Source: Hermatobates lingyangjiaoensis
Taxonomy: Eukaryota > Arthropoda > Insecta > Hemiptera > Hermatobatidae
Reading direction: 5' to 3'
Assembly (NCBI GenBank): GCA_026182355.1
Contig: JAPFBL010000557.1
Location: forward strand, 74,501-138,500
DNA: 64,000 nucleotides
Part shown: positions 58,901-64,000 of the stretch, piece by piece
Position numbering within the stretch: the first letter of the stretch is position 1
How the letters are laid out: the number at the start of each line of letters is the position of its first letter
The notes under the pieces: model-generated
Told to the model about the DNA's origin: nothing
Databases searched by the model: none
The model's input: only the letters and a program-made list of their open reading frames with translations
Translations under genes and position numbers: made by a program

Positions 58901-60621
58901 TGAATTAGTAAATATATTTCTTTACTCTTCTTCGATTTTGAACTTTTATATGTTCAGTTTTGATTGACTTTCCCATTGTATAGCGTATGATGTGTTAGGT
59001 TTATTATCATTATTTATGTCACCTTTAAGTCTGTTGGGAGTACTTTATGATGTATCATTAAGCTAAGCAGGTACATGACAGCTAAAAAGTTGAAAGAGCT
59101 GTGGAGTAGAAGGTGAGGCACTTTAAGAAATGCCTCTTCAATACCACTATAGTCAGTGATTTACTCACTATACCTATTGTGGTACTGGAACACAGACTGG
59201 ATGTAGTACACCAAGCAGAACTGTAGTCCTAACCACTGGATACTTGATGAGTCATTAGTTATGCAATCTGTAATTATGTGGTATTTACTCATTCTGAAGT
59301 AAAATGGATAAACCAACCTTGTCACACAAAATCACAGCTTTGATCCAAACTTGAACCTTACCATCCTACATGCGAATAGAAAGTTTAAAGAAATTTGTAA
59401 TTTGGAAACTTTTGAAATAAACAAAGCCTTCATTAATAATCCTTCTGGCTCTCTATGTCTTAATGATCAAATTCCAGGGTGTCCAAAATTTCTTAAACTG
59501 TTCCTAGAATCACAAAGAATAAATTAAAAAAGAAATAATAAAAAAAAAATGTATTTCCCCTAAATTAGTGGTTCTGGCCTTCTGTATTTCAGTTAAGGGT
59601 TTTCAAGCATACCCGACGCCTTTGTCACCTTATCTCCTAAATGCCTATCCCCCACTCTTTCGCAACGGATCTGTTTCCTACTAGTTGTTTTCACTGGACC
59701 AACCCGTCAGTACCACATCCTTGGGTATGTCTTGAATTCTCTTAATTGAATTTTATTATTTCACTCTAATTTTGTAACTGATTAGATATAATTTGTATTA
59801 TAGTGTCTTCCTGATGATGAACACAAAGTGTTCGAAACGCGTTGAATAAAACTTCATTTGTGTGGAGACTTTTGTTGGTTTATCCATTTTACCTCAGAAT
59901 GACTTAATAAGTCATATGTTTCTAACCAATGGATATTTGATGTGTCATATGTTTCTAACCTGTTTTGATCGCTTTTTACCTTAGCTTTCCAGCCATAACA
60001 CCAATAAAACCACAAAACTTGGCAATATATACAATACTTGATAAGTCATATGTTTCTAACCATTGGATACTTGATAAGTCATATGTTTCTAACCATTGGA
60101 TACTTGATAAGTCATATGTTTCTAACCATTGGATACTTGATAAGTCATATGTTTCTAACCATTGGATACTTGATAAGTCATATGTTTCTAACCATTGGAT
60201 ACTTGATAAGTCATATGTTTCTAACCATTGGATACTTGATAAGTCATATGTTTCTAACCATTGATACTTGATAAGTCATATGTTTCTAACCATTGGATAC
60301 TTGATAAGTCATATGTTTCTAACCATTGGATACTTGATAAGTCATATGTTTCTAACCAGTGGATACTTGATAAGTCATATGTTTCTAACCATTGGATACT
60401 TGATAAGTCATATGTTTCTAACCAGTGGATACTTGATAAGTCATATGTTTCTAACCAGTGGATACTTGATAAGTCATATGTTTCTAACCAGTGGATACTT
60501 GATAAGTCATATGTTTCTAACCAGTGTTGAAGTGTTACGTTGTGAGCTGGTAAGACCTTTCTAATGCTCGTCATTTCTCCTTGTTTCAGAACCCACTTTG
60601 GATTCCATCAATATGAACTGA
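52804..60621 (+). CDS. ATPsynCF6: ATP synthase coupling factor 6, mitochondrial
   Basis: Subunit F6 of the F1Fo ATP synthase; it sits in the peripheral stalk on the matrix side and helps link F1 to Fo. Coding exons: 52804-52953, 57671-57801, 60590-60621; introns 4.7 and 2.8 kb. Phases match (AG|C and G|AA). The predicted product is about 103 residues (family usually 100-110): a short mitochondrial presequence beginning MSALRAVTSFQ, then RNLGVSAPALKATDPVQQMF, VDKLKEYKNKS, GGSLVEPTPEIEREWKQEL, KLAKQYGGG, DMTKFPDFKF, ending EPTLDSINMN. One extra base in the AAA run at 52835-52837 breaks the frame between the presequence and the mature part; removing it restores the whole protein. Either an assembly error or an inactivating change. 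Confidence 0.9.
53462..53518 (+). ncRNA. Hammerhead-like ribozyme, AGCU type
   Basis: Distal stem I AAGACC pairs with GGUCUU with an internal loop (CAAC opposite AUAUCCAAU), as in natural type I hammerheads. Core CUGACGA, U, stem II GACUAU-AGA-AUAGUU, C, GAA, self-complementary AGCU, A as cleavage base. Confidence 0.65.
53765..53799 (-). ncRNA. Hammerhead-like motif, AGGCCU type
   Basis: Minus strand: UCU, CUGACGA, U, weak stem II (GU-GUUG-AC), GAA, self-complementary AGGCCU, U, AGA closing stem I. Confidence 0.5.
54545..54587 (-). ncRNA. Hammerhead-like ribozyme, AGAUCU type (left arm)
   Basis: Full motif on the minus strand, GACU-CUGACGA ... GAA-AGAUCU-U-AGUC, with stem II ACCG/CGGU. Confidence 0.6.
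54608..54650 (+). ncRNA. Hammerhead-like ribozyme, AGAUCU type (right arm)
   Basis: Same motif on the plus strand; loop of stem II is UUUGUUA here. Confidence 0.6.
55507..56345 (+). repeat. Dispersed repeat Y, plus-strand copy
   Basis: Inverted relative to 36000-36880: TACTTACTGTGTATATATCA, TTACTATATCAAAGC, TATAATTTTTTAACACTGAG. Lies in CF6 intron 1 next to the Helitron. Confidence 0.7.
56410..56655 (-). mobile_element. ACGCGU-family fold-back, one hammerhead
   Basis: Left arm with full motif, then part of the 79-bp intron sequence in reverse (CTATAATACAAATTATATCT), then a right arm lacking the hammerhead (TTATTTGTGTGGAGACTTTT) and ending in the tail GAGTAAATACCACACAATTA. Confidence 0.75.
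56464..56500 (-). ncRNA. Hammerhead-like ribozyme, ACGCGU type
   Basis: Minus strand: UUC, CUGAUGA, U, GAACAC-AAA-GUGUUC, GAA, ACGCGU, U, CAA. Confidence 0.65.
57066..57200 (+). mobile_element. Hairpin with a hammerhead, family AUAU
   Basis: GAGCGAAGAGTCCC (57071) mirrors GGGACTCTTCGCTC (57140-57153) over a ~35-base stem with few mismatches. A hammerhead-like motif follows directly. Confidence 0.7.
57154..57197 (+). ncRNA. Hammerhead-like ribozyme, AUAU type
   Basis: Stem I UUCACACC pairs with GGUGUGAG (eight pairs, one G-U), two extra bases UC, CUGAUGA, stem II CGAC-GAUG-GUCG with C at the extra position, GAA, AUAU (self-complementary), C as cleavage base. Confidence 0.65.
57334..57380 (-). 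ncRNA. Hammerhead-like motif (left arm), UUGAAGA core
   Basis: Mirror of 57539-57587 but with C3 changed to U, so probably weak or inactive. Confidence 0.45.
57539..57587 (+). ncRNA. Hammerhead-like ribozyme with intramolecular stem III
   Basis: Stem I ACUCUC pairs with GUGAGU (one U-U mismatch); CUGAAGA; stem II CGGC-AAGAC-GCCG; GAAAU; stem III AAUC-GA-GAUU, a real hairpin rather than a palindrome; C as cleavage base. Confidence 0.55.
57671..57801 (+). CDS. ATPsynCF6: CF6 exon 2
   Basis: Acceptor GTTGTTTCAG, then GGSLVEPTPEIEREWKQEL to FPDFKFK, donor G|GTATGT at 57802. No frame break. Confidence 0.93.
57790..58345 (+). repeat. Repeated exon 2/intron 2 boundary
   Basis: TTCAAGGGTATGTCTTTTAC and the next ~80 bases recur 139 bases downstream (57934), then in decayed form at about 58208 (CATTCAACGATATCCCTTTT) and 58332 (CATTCAACGGTATGCCTGTT). 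Two of these keep a GT donor (57941, 58340). Use of the second donor would add 32 codons and a stop. Confidence 0.85.
58745..58960. mobile_element. Fold-back with hammerhead-like motifs, family AUU
   Basis: TTCAAAATCGAAGAGG (58729-58745) mirrors CTTCTTCGATTTTGAAC (58926-58942), and CTCAAATTTCTG mirrors CAGAAATTTGAA. In CF6 intron 2. Confidence 0.6.
58872..58914 (+). ncRNA. Hammerhead-like motif, AUU type
   Basis: CUGAAGA, stem II UGG-UUUU-CCA, GAA, short stem III AUU-UG-AAU, U as cleavage base. Stem I is weak. A partner in the left arm (58775-58810, minus) has UUGAUGA. Confidence 0.45.
59339..59527 (+). pseudogene. PLE C-terminal (GIY-YIG end) fragment
   Basis: 62 codons then TAA: FDPNLNLTILHANRKFKEIC, NLETFEINKAFI. 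The spacing of H.FD....IL....KFK..NLE..EI resembles the C-terminal end of PLE GIY-YIG domains (H.FDW....IL..E....R...E...I). The N-terminal side is cut off. The assignment rests on this short pattern and on position. Confidence 0.6.
59725..59803 (+). other. 79-bp intron in the PLE-type tail
   Basis: CCTTGG|GTATGTCTTG ... TTGTATTATAG|TGTCTTCC. In the copy at 43205-43240 CCTTGG joins TGTCTTCC with no extra or missing base, the product expected after splicing. A branch-point-like CTGAT lies at about 59778. Partial intron sequence also remains at 56503-56560 (minus) and 61908-61963. Confidence 0.75.
59808..59847 (+). ncRNA. Hammerhead-like ribozyme, ACGCGU type
   Basis: UUC, CUGAUGA, U, GAACAC-AAA-GUGUUC, GAA, ACGCGU, U, GAA; UUC/GAA closes stem I. 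Confidence 0.65.
60036..60527 (+). repeat. 33-bp minisatellite in CF6 intron 2, ~15 copies
   Basis: TTGATAAGTCATATGTTTCTAACCA(T/G)TGGATAC repeats every 33 bases, with one unit two bases short near 60262 (reading frame changes there). It ends 62 bases before CF6 exon 3. Single, older units lie at 59902-59960 and 59225-59250. Because 33 is divisible by three, all frames stay open, including ILDKSYVSNHW on the plus strand; this is not a gene. Confidence 0.92.
60590..60621 (+). CDS. ATPsynCF6: CF6 exon 3 with stop codon
   Basis: Acceptor CCTTGTTTCAG, then (G)AA CCC ACT TTG GAT ..., giving EPTLDSINMN and TGA at 60619-60621. A weak AATATA poly(A) signal lies at about 60691. Confidence 0.88.
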
Positions 60622-60839
60622 AGCCTTCGTGTCTGTTCGTGTACATTCTCTAGATATCTTGTCATTCATTGTAACCATGTAAAATATTGTTAATATACAA
60701 TCTTTTTTTTTTTTTGTTAAACCATTTTTTATTGATAACTTTTTTAAAGTTTATGGTCAAGCTTACCTACAATGACTTACAGTTTTAGGACTATCCTAGT
60801 GTTCTTTTGAACTTTGAAGAGGGCAATGTTCATTACGCC

Positions 60840-61210
60840 GAAACTAGGACTTGCTGCAAGTAGTTCATTAAACCCCCCCCCCATGAGGGCGTCATTGTGA
60901 GGAGCCTTAGTACGTCAAGTGAAACGACTCAGAAACAGATTACAAGTCTCTCGTGGGTAAACACCACCTGTCTGCTAGTCATGAGAGCCTTTAAGGCAGG
61001 GCCTCTTAGTCTTGCTTGTCCCAAGCACCTCTATCGTCATTTAATGCAATGTCATGCCCCCCCCCCCCCCCCCATGGCTTGTAGTCCGGGGTTCGATGCT
61101 CGATTAATCACACGAGAGGTGAATAAATCTGAGTTTATGGTCCCTATGGAGAAGACGTTAAACCGTCGGTCCCGAGCCTATATGATGTCAGGCACTCGTT
61201 AAAGATGGCC
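60840..61210 (+). mobile_element. SINE-like sequence
   Basis: GC-richer stretch with GGGGTTCGATGCTCG at about 61088, a fair match to the tRNA B box GGTTCGANNCC, followed by GTTAAACCGTCGGTCCCGAG, which resembles the body of insect tRNA-derived SINEs. Poly-C runs at 60871-60879 and 61057-61072. Resembles the start of the 41.2-kb island (CAGGACTTGCAATGATAGTT). Confidence 0.45.
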
Positions 61211-61317
61211 AACTCGAAATGCACTTTAGTTTTGGGGCAAAATTTAGTAGAATCAGCGATCAAACAAAAAGCCTGTATACAGCTGACGTTATCACCCGCT
61301 AGGGGATCAGTTTAAAC

Positions 61318-61759
61318 CAGTGTTTCCCAAAGTGGGCGGTACCGCCTCCCTGGGGGCGGTGCTTTTAATATCGGGGGGCGGTAATGGAAAAAGGAGCGAG
61401 GATTCTCTTTCAATAAATTGAAAATGTTCATGCAATATAATTTCAAAATTTAAATGAAAACACGACATGTAAACTTCTAGGAAACGGTTTCTTAAATTAT
61501 TTATTTTGATAATTCATTTTTATGTTAAAAGTATATTCTCACCTAAGTTTCTTTTATTGTGTATTAATTCTTTTGCATAAATATGGTATGAAACAATACA
61601 TCTATTGGATTCTAAATAAATATTCGATTAGTAATTATTTTAATTTAATGTCACTCATTTGGTTATTTAGTCCAGGAATCTGATTATATTCAAGAGGGTT
61701 GAGTTATAGGTTTATGGACCCAAGGGGGCGGTCACTCGAAAAAGTTTGGGGAAACACTG
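61318..61759. mobile_element. hAT-like MITE with 8-bp target duplication
   Basis: Ends CAGTGTTTCCCAAAGT and (mirror) CAGTGTTTCCCCAAACTTTT, flanked on both sides by GTTTAAAC (61310-61317 and 61760-61767). CAGTG ends and 8-bp duplications are hAT hallmarks. 442 bases, no transposase; the GGGGGCGG motif is present near both ends. Confidence 0.9.
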
Positions 61760-61814
61760 GTTTAAACAGTAAAAAAAACCCTATCAAAAGAAACTGGAGT
61801 GGAATAAAAAGAAA

Positions 61815-62120
61815 ACATCATTCTGAGGTAAAATGGATAAACAACCAAAAGTCTCCACACAAAAATCAGTTTTATTTAACAGCGATGAGTTTCCAATACT
61901 TCGTTTGAATGTTATTATTTCACTCTAATTTTGTAACTGATTAGATATAATTTGTATTATAGTGTCTTCCTGATGATGAACACAAAGTGTTCGAAACGCG
62001 TTGTTGCTGTTAAATAAAACTTCATTTTTGTGTGGAGACGTTTGGTTGTTTATCCATTTTTACCTCAGAATGAGTAAATACCACACAATTACGGATTGCA
62101 CAACTAATGATTCAAAGAAA
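61815..62120 (+). mobile_element. ACGCGU-family fold-back, intron-retaining copy
   Basis: Left arm CATTCTGAGGTAAAATGGAT, then the 3' part of the 79-bp intron (TTATTTCACTCTAATTTTGT to ATTATAG), hammerhead, right arm and tail GAGTAAATACCACACAATTA to ACTAATGATT. Confidence 0.8.
61967..62005 (+). ncRNA. Hammerhead-like ribozyme, ACGCGU type
   Basis: CUUC, CUGAUGA, U, GAACAC-AAA-GUGUUC, GAA, ACGCGU, U; downstream GUUGCUGUUAAAU differs from other copies, so stem I is not conserved. Confidence 0.6.
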
Positions 62121-62204
62121 ACACCAATAAGATGGGAAACAGAAAACAATATTTTTGTCTTGGGTCAAATATATTTAAAGAATTTGATTTTTGTAGGGTA
62201 AAAA

Positions 62205-63300
62205 GCTAATGAACTGGTCTCCACATAAAAAAATTTAATGTATAAACGAGTTTCGAACACATAGTGTTCTTCCTCAAGCATTAACTAAAAAAATACAATG
62301 TCACCAGAGAGTTATCTATAGTATACAGTAAATAGCGTTGTTTATCTATATATAAATTCTCTTCGTGGCTCTGTATGTATGTATGTATGTATGTTTGTAC
62401 CTTATGCATTCGGCCTACAATGGACCTTTTTCAAAAATTCTTTTGCAAGGCACTTTCTATAGGTCTTGGGGTGGTTTTAGGCTATTAAACTCTGGGGGCA
62501 GCCTAACCCAGGCCCCCTAGGGCCCTATAATAGATAAGGTTTGCTGTATAACCTGTTTGTTTACATTTTGACTTTAATTGGTAATGGCAACCGCAGGTAG
62601 GTTATTCTTTGTGATAATATTTCCACATGCTTTGTTCAATTATTTTTTCGATACAATGCTTCTTCATAAACAAATAATATTTCATCAAAATATTGTTATT
62701 CAAACTTTTAAGAGACAATTTTGTTTACTGATATAATTTTAATTGGACATTTAAAACTGTGTGAAGTCTTCAAATTGAAATCATTGAATGAAATGTAATG
62801 TGATATGGTTTAACGTCTTCAACTAACTGGTTCCTAATTGAAACGATTTGGGGGTTTAAAATTCGTATCATATTTAACAGATAAGACATACCACATTTAA
62901 TGAGCTTAGACTTCTTTCAAATTTCTTTATCTATTGTTCGGCAAAAAATATTCTTTTTATTATTTGTTTAATCTAATCTATCAACTTCCAATATTATTAG
63001 ACAATTTGTGAAATTTATAATCACTGTTTGATTATATATTTTTTGCGTAATCTATAATTTTAATTCTGTATTAATTTCGTTTATCTCAAAAAAGTTAAGT
63101 GTAACGGAACTATAGAAAATTTAAATTGTTTTCGTTATATGTAATTTATTATTAGAGTTGAAATTAAATTGTTTCCCGGGTAAAGCCGGGTAGATCAGCT
63201 AGTACCATTAAATTGTTATATGTGGAGACCAGTTCATTAGCTTTTTACCCTACAATGAGTAAATACCATAATATATGTGATTGCACTACGTTAGAATTTG
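62205..63300. mobile_element. Family-2 fold-back split by a Helitron
   Basis: 62206-62344 matches the left arm at 44327-44465 and ends GCGTTGTTTA; after the Helitron, TACCATTAAATTGTTATATG resumes the right arm seen at 45047. A degenerate hammerhead (minus, about 62250-62282, UUGAGGA core) is in the left arm; the right arm has lost its own. Only one tail unit follows. Confidence 0.8.
62345..63202 (+). mobile_element. Non-autonomous Helitron, copy 2
   Basis: TCTATATATAAATTCTCTTC to GGGTAAAGCCGGGTAGATCAGCTAG, inserted between A (62344) and T (63203). The uninterrupted target is visible at 45045-45060 (GCGTTGTTTATACCATT), proving the ends exactly and the absence of a target duplication. 858 bases, non-coding. 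Confidence 0.93.
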
Positions 63301-63779
63301 ATTTTTCTAAGGAATTTATAATTGAATTATTTTAATTTTTTTTTTTATTTCTCACGCATATTTAAAACGAGGGTAAAAGATAAAAATATGTAAAGTCAGT
63401 GGCAAGTATTTTCGCCCCCCCCCCCCCCCCAAGGGGGGGGGGGCGTAATATTTGCCGGTTCCAGAAACTCCTCAAAATATTTATTTTCACAGAATCACAA
63501 TCAAAGATTTAATTTTAGACTGCTGTTATTAGTCCCAAACTTTCATCTTATTACAGTACTCCTCGTATACATACGAGTATACAGTCGCTATCAAAGAAAA
63601 TCCAAAGATATTTCAAAACAAAAACATATAATTCAAATCATGAAAAAAAAATGGTGGCATTCACCATATTCAGGCTGAGAGATTTGATTCTACAAACTAA
63701 CTTCCTGCTAACAGGATTTAACTGGAACGGGAGCTGGCCAAGTGACATGCTATACAAAATCAATGAGATAGTAAAAAGG
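63301..63779. other. AT-rich, with a C16-AA-G11 tract
   Basis: 63415-63430 is C16 and 63433-63443 is G11, a self-complementary tract able to form a hairpin or, on the G side, part of a quadruplex. 63655-63778 has a short open stretch (MVAFTIFRLRDLILQTNFLL) followed by a possible AAAAAG|GTGGAT donor, but no recognised homology. Confidence 0.5.
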
Positions 63780-63784
63780 TGGAT

Positions 63785-63890
63785 TTATATATTATATATA
63801 TGATCAAACCACAGTAAGAAATTGAAAAAAAAAAAAGACTTAAGATCTTTCAACTGTAGCAAGCGGTCTTCGTCAGAGTAAAAACCCAAC
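63785..63890 (-). mobile_element. AGAUCU-family half element with hammerhead
   Basis: TGATCAAACCACAGTAAGAA, then on the minus strand (63880 to 63838) CUCUGACGA..., stem II ACCGC/GCGGU-like arms, GAA, AGAUCU, U, AAGUC. One base of stem I (GACU) is lost. Confidence 0.6.
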
Positions 63891-64000
63891 TCAAACACTC
63901 GATGCAGAAGCATTTGGTGAAGGGTTGATTAGAATGGAGGAAGATGGATTTTAAAAAAGGGTCTGCAACAGGGATGTTTGGGGAAACAAAGGAGTACAGT
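63891..64000. other. Window end, nothing recognised
   Basis: About 110 less AT-rich bases open on the plus strand without a known motif. Confidence 0.3.

Larger units (their letters stand above)
59243..59900 (+). mobile_element. Truncated Penelope-like element with intron and hammerhead
   Basis: From left: an inverted tail and arm (TGTGGTATTTACTCATTCTG, 59278-59297), the PLE protein C-terminus (59339-59527), an untranslated stretch with CACTGGACCAACCCGTCAGT, a 79-bp intron (59725-59803), a hammerhead (59808-59847) and the arm GTGTGGAGACTTTTGTTGGT. This copy ties the short hammerhead fold-backs to PLE coding sequence. Confidence 0.75.

Noticed and set aside
60039..60574. Proteins made of an 11-residue repeat on both strands
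   Set aside because: All frames of a 33-bp minisatellite stay open; it lies in CF6 intron 2.
1..64000. tRNA or rRNA genes
   Set aside because: No cloverleaf with proper A and B boxes or rRNA sequence was found; only B-box-like pieces in SINE-like debris.

Overview
The window is AT-rich eukaryotic (animal, most likely insect) DNA. Two split genes give this away: a nuclear gene for mitochondrial ATP synthase coupling factor 6 (+ strand, 52804-60621, three coding exons with matching GT-AG phases) and part of the ER chaperone Gp93/GRP94 (- strand, 42780-48735, three exons, ending in the ER-retention signal HDEL). A hemipteran-type genome is plausible from the size of the introns and the repeat load, but the species cannot be named from the sequence. 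Almost everything else is repeats and mobile elements.

Layout: 0.7-2.5 kb is a 76-bp satellite. 3.6-20.1 kb is a 219-bp satellite, interrupted by an internally deleted Helitron (11159-14781, - strand) and by two copies of a terminal-inverted-repeat element (16551-17150, 18591-19270). 20.2-28.3 kb holds a 286-bp tandem repeat and many direct and inverted copies of an 0.8-kb GGGT-containing repeat and its companion segment. 24.2-31.9 kb contains nested large inverted repeats. 31.9-36 kb is a very old, diverged ~115-bp satellite with a young, perfect 217-bp hairpin in it. 36-39.2 kb has another dispersed repeat and a degenerate Ty1/copia element (Gag, protease and integrase recognisable). 41.2-41.9 kb is a GC-richer island, probably LINE/SINE debris.

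From 42.8 kb to the end the Gp93 and CF6 introns are packed with Penelope-like element (PLE) material: reverse transcriptase with GIY-YIG endonuclease (49927-51960, -), an RT fragment (48890-49531, +), a PLE C-terminus (59339-59527, +), and many short fold-back elements. These fold-backs carry a recurring RNA motif: CUGANGA, one extra base, a stem II hairpin, GAAA, then a short self-complementary sequence (ACGCGU, AGAUCU, ACCGGU, AGCU, AGGCCU, AUAU, AAUU). That is the architecture of minimal hammerhead ribozymes of PLEs, in which stem III forms between two RNA copies. I find about twenty instances in at least eight sequence families, commonly as head-to-head inverted pairs. One PLE-type tail has a 79-bp GTATGT...TAG intron that is precisely absent from a sister copy. 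Two Helitron copies (54434-55506, 62345-63202), a hAT-like MITE with an 8-bp target duplication (61318-61759) and an 11-codon (33-bp) minisatellite complete this part.

The two host genes show single-base frame disruptions, so either the assembly has indel errors or these copies are decaying. The Gp93 exon(s) for the C-terminal dimerisation domain are not visible where they should lie, and the Gp93 N-terminal exons are not in the window.
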